Of a stretch of 64,000 nt of DNA, positions 30,886-41,197 are shown in pieces. The stretch is taken from positions 18,237,501 to 18,301,500 of the forward strand of contig NC_081812.1 of NCBI RefSeq assembly GCF_030704535.1, read 5' to 3'. Each line of letters opens with the position of its first letter. Position 1 is the stretch's first letter. The translations under genes and the position numbers were made by a program. The notes under the pieces were generated by a model. It saw nothing but the letters and a program-made list of their open reading frames with translations, made no database searches and was not told the DNA's origin. This DNA comes from Vitis vinifera. Lineage: Eukaryota; Streptophyta; Magnoliopsida; Vitales; Vitaceae.

Positions 30886-32832
30886 GTTATTTTATCTTAT
30901 TTTAATAATAATAGTTGTTTGTGAAATTTGGATTGTTGAATTAATTTGAAATTTGTAAATTTGGGTTTATGGGCATATTGCATGATTAATTTGGGATATT
31001 TGGATTATATCACTTGCATATTGTTTACTTGGATTTGGGCCTATTGTTAAGTTGTTAATTGTTTGAACTTATTGGATTGAGCTTGAAATATTATTTCACA
31101 TAACCATGTATATTTTATGTGGACTTGTTAATTGATGTGAATTTTGGGATCCATAATGTGGGTGAGATTTGTTAGATTATTTGAATATTTGTTATGGGTT
31201 TGATCATCGTGAATTATTTAATTTGGACATGAAACAATTGTGGTGTATATTAAATTAAGCTTGCATTATGGAATATTAAATTTAAGACTAGTAGAATTTA
31301 TTTTAATTTATCCAATTTTAGATTTGGTTGATTGTGTTTGTATTTTTAGTTATTAATTTGGATGTTCTGGGTTAAAACCTATAGTAATTTGGGCTTATTT
31401 TAATTGGCAAAATTTATGGGACTAATTTGAAATTGGAATTTGGGTTTGAATATTTGTTTGAGGTTTTGTACATCTTTGGATATTTACATTTATGTTATTC
31501 TTGTTTTTGCATGGACCTACTCTACAACCTTGTTGGCCGAGTACAAATTGATCACACGTGGAGTTTATTGTAAGTTTATTTGAGTACATATTTTATTTCC
31601 TACTTTTATTTGATTTTATTTTTATTAGTTCTTGTAAATATTTGTTCGTATATATTTATTGAGTATGCGAGAATTGAACATTGAACAAACTAGAATTTTT
31701 TTTAAATGAGAGGACAAAGTTGTTTTAATAAAACAATAATTTTAAAATATTATTTTAATAAAAAAAAGTTTATATATAAAAATTCAAAAAAATGCATTTA
31801 GAAAAATCCAAAAGAAATGTTTTTAATGGAATTTGAAAATTTGTTTTTAAATAATATTCGTCTAAAAATTTCTTTGTTTAATAAAAATTGTCAAAATATT
31901 GTTTTGTAAATAAAGTTGTCCCAAAATTTAATTTTTAATAAAATTGTCTAAAAATATTTTTTTCAAATGAATTCTTTTTCTTTAATTAAAATGGGATCAA
32001 AAGTGATAGATGATTTAAATCTTTGTTTTTTTTTCTTTTTTTAATTAAAATTTCTTTTGCAATAAAGTTATGTCATTTTAAATAATTTGTAAAAATCACT
32101 TTTTTTAAATGAAAATGAATTTAAATACTTTTGTAAATAAAATTGTAAAAATTCATTATTTTTTAGTAAAAATAATTTTTGTGTCCAAATTGAAATTTTG
32201 TAATAAATTATTTTGATACAATAAGTGTAAATAGTTTTTTTTTAAAAATTAAATACAAATGAAATTGAGAAAATAAACTGATTTTTTTTTGTAAGTAAAT
32301 AAATTGCAATCATTAATTCAAAATCATTTTTAATAAAATCCTTTGAAATTTCTTTAAAACTTTTTATTTAATTTAATAAATCATTTTGCATAATTCTCTT
32401 ATCATTTATTTTGTATATTCTTGTAATTAGATTTCATCATCATTTTTGTGTATATTAATTTTCACCCTGACTTGTACATTGATTATTTTTCTTGGTATCC
32501 ATAATTAATTAATTAATTGTCATAATTTCTTCAATTCGTTTAGTAGAGACCGTATGTATACAGGTTTAGGGGGGTGTTACGGTTCATCACCGTACCTTTC
32601 CAATAAGTAACTTGACCCTCGAACCCAACTTCGGTTTTTCACGGACCTGTTTTTTTTCCTTTAGGAGTCAAATTTAGAGTTTTTCTTTTTTATTTTGTTT
32701 TTCCCTTAAAAAATAAAACAAAAAAAAGTGGGACTCCAAGTCTTTTTTTAAAAATCAAATTTTCACCAAATAAATAGAAAGCGATTATCGCCATCAAGTG
32801 GGAATGCATTGAGAAAAAATACGAGGTCCACA
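29986..32832. mobile_element. Solo LTR of a Ty3/gypsy-type retrotransposon
   Basis: This 2847-bp block begins TGTAAACC and ends GGTCCACA (TG...CA), and is flanked by the 5-bp direct repeat CATAC at 29981-29985 and 32833-32837. It contains no gag or pol coding and no second LTR, so it is the product of LTR-LTR recombination. It has a long pyrimidine-rich zone (30160-30560), an ATT microsatellite (30850-30890), and a GTTACGGTTCATCACCGTACC segment near 32577. The great length and the end sequence suggest the Tat/Ogre group, but the primer-binding site is gone, so the lineage is tentative. With one LTR left it cannot be dated by LTR divergence; the perfect target duplication argues against great age. 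Confidence 0.85.
30850..30892. repeat. ATT microsatellite inside the solo LTR
   Basis: About twelve TTA/ATT units in a row lie inside the LTR. Confidence 0.9.
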
Positions 32833-32840
32833 CATACTTT

Positions 32841-33130
32841 TTTATTTAAATTGATGTCATGTTCCAAAGTTTAGAAGTATTATATTAATAGAGTAAAATT
32901 GAGCATTACAATTTCACAAAGGAATATTGAAACTATGAAGATTGTGTGATTAAAATAAAAATAATATAAAATATTAATATAAAAAATTATAAAATCAATT
33001 TTTTATTTAAAAGGAAAATAAATAAAGTTAATCTAAAAATATTATAAAATGAATTAAATTTTTTGAAATAATTTTCATATATAATCACTTTTTATTAAAG
33101 GGGACTATCTAGTCACCTCTCTAGATAGTT
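32841..33130. repeat. Dispersed direct repeat, copy 2 (partner 28258-28540)
   Basis: It begins TTTATTTAAATTGATG just after the solo LTR target duplication and ends with GGGGACTATCTAGTCACC. Before LTR insertion the two copies would have been about 1.7 kb apart. Confidence 0.7.
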
Positions 33131-34160
33131 CAATAAAATAATTTTCATATATATATATATATATATATATATGAAAATAATTATGTTTAGTCACGTTATA
33201 TTTAAAATGAATATAAAAGTAAGCAAAATTTATTTATTTTTTAATTGTAAATGATTAAAAAAAATTATATGTATATATTTAATACTCAATTAAGAATAGA
33301 ATATTTTAAACTAATTTTGATTTAATTTTAATTTTTAAAATTTCAAATTATTCTTAGAAATTGATAAATTTATTGAAAAATATAAAATCATGAAGCTTAT
33401 TTTGCTCTCATTTGATTTAGAATTTATTTGTTGGTGATAACATTTGAAAAAAAAAATGGCCAGGTAGAAGAAATGGTAGAGTCCATAATTCAATTTAGAT
33501 TAGTTGTATTATTGATTCTATTTTTGAGTTACAAATTATTTTTAAAAATTACTAATCTCATTAATATATTCAAATATAGCTTCATTTGGAGATATTTTTG
33601 GAATAAGAAAATTCATAAAAAGTATAGTTACGTGTAGATCATTCTATATTAGTTTTAGCATGTGAGTTTTAATTAGTGTTGATTGAACTTTTTGTTTTTA
33701 ATACTTTTTAAATTTTAAAATTGGAAAAGTGGCGTACAGTGCGCATATGGCCATACAATATGCAGTGGAAATTAATGGCCATGACGTAGGACGGCAGGAG
33801 GAGGAGGCACCATTGGCACAAGGAAAGGGCCAGAGGCTTTTGGAATCTCGGCACTGGGCTTTATGAATAACGTACTCTCATTTTACAACTTTTTTTTGTT
33901 TTGTTTTTTTTTGTTTTTTTTAAAAAAAGATTATATTTAAAAGTAAAGTCATAATTTTAATATTGTAAAATTTATTAAACTTAAAGTAAGTTAAGAAAAA
34001 AAAATTCAAAAGATAAGTACTTTTATGTTCTTTTAAGTCCTAAATTCTTTTAAGAAAATTATCTAAATATCTTTGCCAACAACGGGTCATCTGGAAACCA
34101 ACAACATTTTCACATAATGGACTCTGCACTTCAAAGTCAGACAATAGTTTCAGATTTAAT
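33131..34160. other. AT-rich gene-free stretch with one GC-richer island
   Basis: An AT dinucleotide run is at about 33147-33172. The island at 33727-33865 is clearly less AT-rich than its surroundings and includes GGCAGGAGGAGGAGGCACC, but has no open frame. It may be a relic of a gene or promoter. No function can be assigned. Confidence 0.4.
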
Positions 34161-34967
34161 TAGAATAAAGGGAGAATTGTGTTTTAGGCTCAGTTGGATT
34201 CAAAAATTAACATTTGGTCTATATAACTTCCATAATTGATGAAAATGATATAAGATGTTAAAAGACCAATATATTCTTCAAATTTCTATACATTACTTTT
34301 TAAGGATATAAAATACTGATGAACTAAAATACCTAATGATCTTTTACATAAGCTTTTTTTGTCTTTATTGTACCACTATTCATGCAACCATAATAATTCT
34401 ATTTTAACAATTTGGATTTTTCATTATTTTTAATTTTTTTTAATAAATAATTGAAAATCAACATTATTTTCTATTTTAAATTATAAATAAAGAAAAATTA
34501 TGTTCAAAAACTATTTAAAAAAATACTTTCTAAAAAATAGTAATATGATTTATATTTTTTATATTTTCTTTTTTTTAAAACATTTAATTAAAAAATGAAA
34601 ACTATTTTTAAAAATAAAAATTGAAAACCTTGTTTAGTATTATTTTTTATATGAAAATAATAAAAAGAATTAAATTTAATTAATTGATTATCCATTTTTA
34701 TTTTTTTCCATTAGTTATTTTAATAATAAAAAAAATATAGTATGTTTACAATTAAACAAAGAAATTGATCAATTATGTGTTTTTTGTGGGACTACTTTTA
34801 CATAAAAAATAATTAAATAACTAAATTATATATATTTATTACTCTTTTTAATTTTATTTTCTTTATTTATTTTTTGTCTAATAAATTTTTTTCATATATC
34901 CATAATTAACAAAATAATAAATCAATTGTGCACATTTTAATCTATTAAAATAAATTATTTCTAATTT

Positions 34968-35220
34968 AAATAAATAAAATGAAATAAGTAAATAAATTTT
35001 GAGTTATTTCTATTTTTTAACATATCTTATATCAACATTTTTAATGATTAAATAAATTTTTTATTTTTTATTTCTTTAATTCCAAAAATAAAATGAAATA
35101 AATAAATAAATTTGGAATTTTCTAACTGATCTTATATTCATATTTCTCATGGTTAAATAAATTTTTTAATCTTTTTTCTTTATTTTCAAAAATAAAAGGA
35201 AATAAATAAATAAACTTGGC
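34968..35220. repeat. Tandem repeat of about 110 bp inside the MULE
   Basis: A little over two copies of a unit carrying AAAATAAAATGAAATAAATA, then a TCTTATAT motif and GTTAAATAAATTTTTTA, lie head to tail. Confidence 0.65.
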
Positions 35221-35299
35221 TTAAATAATAGTTTTTAAGTAATTTCTTTGTCTTATTTTTAATTACATTTTGCATTGAAAATAAAATAAAATAACGTTT

Positions 35300-35770
35300 T
35301 ATTTGAGTCACTGTACAAGGTATTTAAACTAAGTGTACATTACAAATATACTAACTGTACAAGGGTATACAAGACTATTATTTGTAAAAGATTTTAAGTG
35401 ATTCTGAAAAACTTGTTTGTTTATTTCTCCTAACCGAAGATAAATGACATTTCTTACACACATTGGTTAAGCATACATTCATCTCATACACTTTATCTAA
35501 CTTGTATATGGTCATTTGAATAAGCACCTCACTTATGATGATTGTAAAACAAAATTATACAACAATTTTTCTTCTTTTTTAAAACCAAACCAATGCAAAC
35601 ATGGTTAACCGATCTATTGTCAAATATTCATGAGATGATGTATGAAATTTGAGTTATTGTACAAGGGTATTACACTAACTGTACAAAGACAAATTTACTA
35701 ATTATACAAGGGTGTACAATACTACTTTTTGTTAAGGATTTCAAGTGATTTTGAAAAACTTTCCCATTTT
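35300..35770. repeat. Direct repeat pair of about 125 bp inside the MULE
   Basis: Copies at about 35300-35425 and 35645-35770 share GTACAAGG, ACTAACTGTACAA, GTATACAA or GTGTACAA, and a TTTCAAGTGATTTTGAAAAACTT-like end, and are separated by about 220 bases. Confidence 0.7.
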
Positions 35771-36756
35771 TTTCCACTCAAATATTTTTTCCCCACTCAA
35801 GAATTGTTTCGAATTTTATTTTTAAATTTCATCATCAAATTTTTGCAATTGCATATTTTGTTTTTGTAGTTTTAGCAATGTTATTTCTTTCTACTATTTT
35901 TTTTTTTTTTTTTGTGAAATTTTATCCAAATGAATCTATATTTAAAATTATAATCATATTTATCAAATTTTTTACTAAGATTATCTTTAATTCTTTTAAT
36001 ATATTTATACTCATTTATTTAAAAAATGAAAAACTAATTTTTTTTTCTAAATATGTTCTATTACCTTTCAAGTAAAAAAAATTAGATAAGTTTGAAAGTC
36101 AATAAAAAAAATTAAATACCACTTTCAATAATTTTTAGATAAAAATTTATATTAAATATTTTATTTGAAATTTAATTTCTAAAGTTTTACTAAAAAATTG
36201 TACTGACAATTTTCTTGTTATGAATCAAAATATTTTGCATTAGTCTATCTAGATAAGAAAAATTATTAATATAATGTTAGAGAAAAATATAAATGAAAGG
36301 GTAATATAAATTTAAAATAAAAATTTAAAAATTAAACTAAAAGATAAATACAAAAAGATAAAAAATATTTGGATGAAAAATCTCAAAATTTTTATCATTG
36401 CTTATAATAAGAGCAAAAAGATTCAATATCTTTAAAAATGAAAAACAAAAAAACATTATTGCTTTTTATTTGATATAAAATAGAAATATAGATTGGAAGA
36501 AAAAAAAAAGTTAGAAATGAGTAATACTTAAAAAGGAATAGAAAAGGGAAAAAAACATAAAAAAAAAAATTGAAATTCACACTCACTTATACCTATGTAA
36601 GAGTTAAGGGTATTTTAGGGATTAATGAAGGATAATATCCTTCATCTTAATTTTTATACTTTGTTTGGGTCTTGGACTTAAACATGCATGATATATGAAC
36701 CAAATGTTAATTTTTGGGTCCAGTTGGGCCCAAAACACAATTTTTCCTAGAATAAA

Positions 36757-38000
36757 AGGGTTTGGATTGAAGTGTGGGTTCGAGTTCAGTTTTCCTTCTA
36801 GCTAAGACGTCACTTCAATCCGTAGTTTAAAGTATAATGTAATTTTCCTTTTTTTTTTTTGTCTTTTGCTTTAGTGGCTGACAGTGGTGGAGGCAAGGAG
36901 TGCCTAGAGAGGGCATTTGGCAAATTCCTGCTAAAAATACAATAGGTTGTCGGAATTAAACCCATAATCTTAAGTTTTCTAATAATTAGTTTCCTTATCA
37001 TTAAATTATATTAGAAGTATGATGCTATTATTATGGGACCCTTTAAGCAAGGTCGTCCATCATTCATTCGCACTTGCAACTGTATAGTGGAAATACATTT
37101 GCGATCGTCTGCCTGAAGGGTCCTGAGGCCCTGTGGATGACCCATCTATCCCAGAACTAAAATGAAGATAAACGATCCTTAAACGGAAATAACACAAATG
37201 GTATTTGACTAACCTTCATGCATTTACTCACCTTCAAACGTAGATTGTGTACAAAACACTTTCCATAATTATGCATTAGTAGTCAATGCTGTAATATTGC
37301 ATAATCAAGAATAATTAAATTGTTATTAATACGTCTTAAAAGGCGTTATGAGTAAGGATAAATAGTTATGCATACGCACAATCCAAGAAAGGTATGTTAT
37401 TTTTTTCTTTCGATAAACAGTATTTACTTGCTCAAGCCAATTACTGACTTAAATCTATTCAGACATTCTTTTTGTGCAACCATCTGCATCTTGAGCAACT
37501 TAGATGGAGAAACATAGTTGATCGTTCCATGTAGCCCTTGAGAGCTAGACGGCCACCTCGAATTGGACCGTGCACCAACAATTATGCCCCTAAAATAAGT
37601 TTCATATAATTCCCCTCCACCACTTTCTTGGCTTGTGGGCAGAGCCAAAGAGTAGCTAGAGGCTTGCGCCCTGAAATTTTATTAAAAACCTTTGTGGTTA
37701 GTGGGCGGAGCCAAGGTACTCCTCCCGAAATTTTGTTTTATTAAAAACCTTTTTGGTTGGTGGACGGAGCAAGGTACTCCTCCCGAAATTTTAAAAATAT
37801 AGTAGGTAGTGGGAAAACCACTTTTCTGGCTACGCCCCTAGTAACAGACGTGGTTTAAAGCATAATTTTACAAGACAAAGAAAAACGCATCCCATAGTTG
37901 GAGACGATCTCCAAGCTCATAAATTTTTTTTTCCACAATTACAATGTGAAAACCCACATGACAGCAAGACCAAATCTATTACCACATAATGATAGTAATT
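36757..38000. other. Gene-free stretch left of the broken dioxygenase copy
   Basis: Moderately AT-rich DNA. 37636-37800 holds about three copies of a 60-bp unit ending GAAATTTT and containing GGAGC(C)AAGGTACTCCTCCC. A 74-codon open frame on the minus strand (37648-37424) has no recognisable domain. I see no supported gene. Confidence 0.45.
37636..37800. repeat. Tandem repeat of about 60 bp
   Basis: The units share the GTGGGCGGAGCCAAGGTACT type start and the CCCGAAATTTT...TTATTAAAAACCTTT end. The first unit is more diverged. Confidence 0.65.
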
Positions 38001-38220
38001 TTATATTGTAATCTTATCGATGAAGGACTTGCTGTCTAGTCCCTTGCAATAGAAGTTGTCGTTGTATTCTTTCTGTGTCAAATTGCTATAAATTGCAGGT
38101 TTTTCAGGAGAAAGCAACTCTGGTAGAGGTCCATAAGAGTCAGAGTCTTTCCATTTCGCTAAGTTGAAGAACATCACAATCGAGATCCGTGGCTCTTTAC
38201 AGGGGTTGGCTATCACTCGA
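38001..38220 (-). pseudogene. Broken third dioxygenase copy (exon 2 fragment)
   Basis: The minus strand encodes 71 residues matching the C-terminus of the two intact dioxygenases (ANPCKEPRISIVMFFNLAKW to KSFIDKITI, then stop). It keeps the 2-oxoglutarate-binding Arg but lacks the upstream 13 residues of exon 2, the intron, and all of exon 1 with the His/Asp iron ligands. Homology stops abruptly at 38220, where unrelated DNA begins; the original 5' flank resumes at about 38416. It is closer to the second gene (shared IYSN and TQKEYNDNF) than to the first. It cannot encode a working enzyme. Confidence 0.9.
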
Positions 38221-38710
38221 TTTTATTTATATCTCATTATTATATAAAATAAGGTTTGTTCTCTTTGAAGAGAAAAGTTTAGAAATGACAAACTAAAACT
38301 TCATTCCACTGCATCACAATAAATCAAAATATACTTCTGATTTATTTTTCTTGATGATTTAAAATTATCTTGATTCTAAGTTAAAATATATGATTTTGAT
38401 TTTAGGTTATAATATACGGCCCTCACCAGAGTCACCACTCGATCGCTTCTACACTTTTACCTCACTTATGCACTACTTAGCCTTCAATGTAGCCTATTCT
38501 TAAACCTTCACAATCTATATTTATTTTATTAAATATCGTATTGTTTGAATTAATTTGTATGGAAATTTATTATTTAAAATAAAAGAAAAAATTGTGGTTG
38601 ACGATGTTGACAGATCTGAATATTGTTCAATCACTTTGAACTGGAGTCCCCGTCATGCGACATCTCACCGGCTCCAAATTAAAAACACCCTACCTTATCC
38701 GCATGCGTTG

Positions 38711-38940
38711 CAGGTTTCTTCCACCTATAGATGTTCTTCTAGACACTCCAATGATCTGACAAATCTCCAACATTGCCCGTGAGCTAATCAGTGATGAAGT
38801 AACATAAAAAGTTCATAAAAAGGCAGGTTTCTTCCACCTATAGATGTTCTTCTAGACACTCCAATTTGATTTGACAAATCTCCAACATTGCCCGTGAGCT
38901 AATCAATGATGAAATAGCTTAAAAAGTTTATAAAAATGCT
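38711..38940. repeat. Tandem duplication of about 113 bp
   Basis: Two adjacent copies start GCAGGTTTCTTCCACCTATA; a single, slightly different copy is at about 28051 upstream of dioxygenase 1. Confidence 0.8.
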
Positions 38941-39787
38941 CAAAACACCTTTGTTGGGAAATTATTACATTGTGTCCACATAGCTTGATTAATTGTAAAT
39001 GATTAACTATAATTTAAGTGATTAGATAAGTTTTCATTTATTTATTTATTCTGCACATGCATCTCATTAAGTGTGATGATTAGATAAGTTTTTATTTATT
39101 TATTTATTCGGCTTACACATGCATCTTATTAAGTATGTGTTTTAATATATAAAGATCACCTTATTTTATTTTATTTTATTTTTATGATAAATCAAAAATA
39201 AAATAAAAAAATATGAATAAGTTGAAATCTTCGGCCTAAACAGATAAAAGATTTTATTTATATCTCATTATTATATAAAATAAGGTTTTTTCTCTTTGAA
39301 GAGAAAAGTTTAGAAATGACAAACTAAAACTTCGCATCACAATAAATCAAAATATTATAATAAAATAATACTTTTTTTTTCTTCTCTTTTCTTTCTTTCT
39401 ATGTTTTCCTTCTCTATTTTCTTTTTTTTTTTTGACATTTTCTTTCAATTTTTTGAAACAAAAAAAAATGAAAGAAAAATTTTAAAATAATAAATTATTA
39501 GTATTTGTTATTTCAAATTTATTTAATTACTTTAATTTTTTATAAAATAAAATAAAATGAAAAATTATTAACTAATTTGAACTATATTTGATTTTTTTTA
39601 TGATAAAATAAAAGATTGGAAAAAACAGCTTTCTTAACATTATTTTTTAGTACATTTTGGAAACCAAAAGTAGCCTTAATTTTCTCTGCTGGCTCAACCA
39701 ATTGCTAATTTCTTTGAGGAAGAGGATTAGCCCTGAAAGAATAGCTAGCCATGATCCCACCCTTTGAAATATGGCCAACGAAATACC

Positions 39788-39795
39788 TATAAATA
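39788..39795 (+). promoter_or_regulatory. Plus-strand TATA-like box downstream of dioxygenase 2
   Basis: Same box and context as 26288-26295. It is kept in both copies although most of the surroundings are non-coding. Confidence 0.35.
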
Positions 39796-39967
39796 GAGAT
39801 AAATGGTAGAGTGAAGCCCATAATTATTTTTCCAATAAGCAAGTACAGACAGAATGAGCAATCCCATTAATTCACGGAGCCTAAATACTTACTCCACTCA
39901 TAAAATATTACATATAAAGATGGTAATCACGACCTGATCCATCATCACACAATTATTTGTAGGAATT

Positions 39968-41129
39968 TCATATTGTAATCTTATCGATGAAGGACTTGCT
40001 GTCTAGTCCCTTGCTATAGAAGTTGTCGTTGTATTCTTTCTGTGTAAAGTTGCTATAAATTGCAGGTTTTTCAGGAGACAGCAACTCTGGTAGAGGTCCA
40101 TAAGAGTTAGAGTCTTTCCATTTCGCTAAGTTGAAGAACATCACAATCGAGATCCGTGGCTCTTTACAGGAATTGGCTAACACTCGATGCTGAACACTTT
40201 TGTACTCACCATTCGACACTATCTGCCATACAAGTAACAAGTCAAAAAAGTACCTTGAAAATTTTTTTGAACAAATATGAGCATTGAGTTACCTGGAGAA
40301 AGTCTCCGACGTTGATAATCAACCCGCCAGGAACAGGCTTTACGTCCACCCATTCATCCCCATGCTTCACCTGCAACCCGGGGACTTGGTTCTGCAACAA
40401 AACTGTCAACACCACCGGATCAGTGTGAGATATAATCCCCATCGTCAAATCAGGCTGTGGACAGTAGGGATAACAGTGCCCCACCAAAACCCTAGTATCA
40501 GAAAAAGTCAACTCCTTAAACTTGCCGGATTCTAACCCTAATCCTTCGCATAACAGTTTCATCACACTCTCAGCAACCGTTTTGGCACGCGTGTCCCATG
40601 CAACCACCTCCCTTCTGCATATCTCCGGAATCTGCTCAACCTCGAGCGGCTGTGGTGCCATCCACACCTGAAGAGAGTCGTGCCAGCTCGCGGCCTCCGA
40701 TCGGTACAAATCGTTGTTGCTGGCGTACATCACGCCGCGTCCCTCCTCACGCACGTAGTGCTTCGCCTTCACTTGCTGTGGCTGCTCGTGGAAAGACTTG
40801 ATAGCGTTGATCGTCTCCTCCAATGCGGACACGGCTACACCATGGTTGATCACTTGAAAGAAACCCCATGTCTTAGAGGCTTCTCGAATTTGGTCCACGA
40901 TCTTCGGACGGTGATGGGGAGAGTCCAAGTTGGAAAGATCTATCATAGGGATTCCGGGGGAGGAGGAAGAGGAAGAAGATTTGAGTTGGGAGAGGGTTTG
41001 GGGTGGGTGTATGAAGAAACGAGGGATGGAAGTGATGCCGGAGTCGGAGAGACCTTTGACGCCCATCTTGGACTCATCGAACTCCTTCACCTCCTTCATT
41101 CGGTCGTAATCCGCGGACGCCATATTCAT
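39968..41129 (-). CDS. 2-oxoglutarate/Fe(II)-dependent dioxygenase, ACC oxidase homolog type (copy 2)
   Basis: Two exons on the minus strand, 41129-40293 and 40222-39968, encode 363 residues (or 361 from the second ATG at 41123, which matches the start of copy 1). The intron is 70 bp at the same place as in copy 1. Iron ligands His235, Asp237 and His291, and the Arg302-x-Ser304 pair, are all present. Differences from copy 1 include residues next to the active site (VGHCYPYCPQPDLTMGIISH against VGVCYPHCPQPDLTMGLASH), so the substrate range may differ. The 5' flank diverges from that of copy 1 soon after the start codon, so expression may differ too. Confidence 0.93.
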
Positions 41130-41190
41130 CCGTTTCTATCTGCTGCCAAGTTCTTGTTCGTGACTGAATATACCTTGCTCACTTACAGTG

Positions 41191-41197
41191 ATTTATA
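41191..41197 (-). promoter_or_regulatory. Probable TATA box of dioxygenase 2
   Basis: TATAAAT read on the minus strand lies about 65 bases upstream of the ATG, a normal plant distance. Confidence 0.4.

Larger units (their letters stand above)
34170..36747. mobile_element. Mutator-like (MULE-type) non-autonomous DNA transposon
   Basis: This 2578-bp element is flanked by a perfect 9-bp direct repeat, TAGAATAAA, at 34161-34169 and 36748-36756. Its ends are long inverted repeats: GGGAGAATTGTGTTTTAGGC on the left and the complement of GGAAAAATTGTGTTTTGGGC on the right. Both continue into CAAAAATTAACATTTGGT about 30 bases in, with weaker similarity to about 150-180 bases. Nine-base target duplications and long TIRs are the signature of Mutator-like elements. 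The interior is AT-rich, has no transposase, and holds two repeat families (34968-35220; 35300 and 35645). It may carry captured or satellite-like DNA. Confidence 0.85.
38221..39967. other. Flank of the broken copy with nested duplications
   Basis: 38221-38325 and 39251-39350 are copies of one segment (TTTTATTTATATCTCATTAT start). 38416-38940 is the 5' flank of dioxygenase 1. A unit of about 113 bp beginning GCAGGTTTCTTCCACC is tandemly doubled (38711 and 38824). Another of about 57 bp containing GATTAGATAAGTTTT is doubled at 39019-39132. 39575-39967 is the duplicated 3' flank. No gene lies here. Confidence 0.65.

Noticed and set aside
30133-30905. Open frames rich in Ser, Pro, Phe and Leu
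   Set aside because: They are translations of the pyrimidine-rich zone of the solo LTR, with no domain.
37424-37648. 74-codon minus-strand open frame as an extra exon of the broken dioxygenase
   Set aside because: No similarity to either intact dioxygenase, and it lies 3' of the preserved stop codon.
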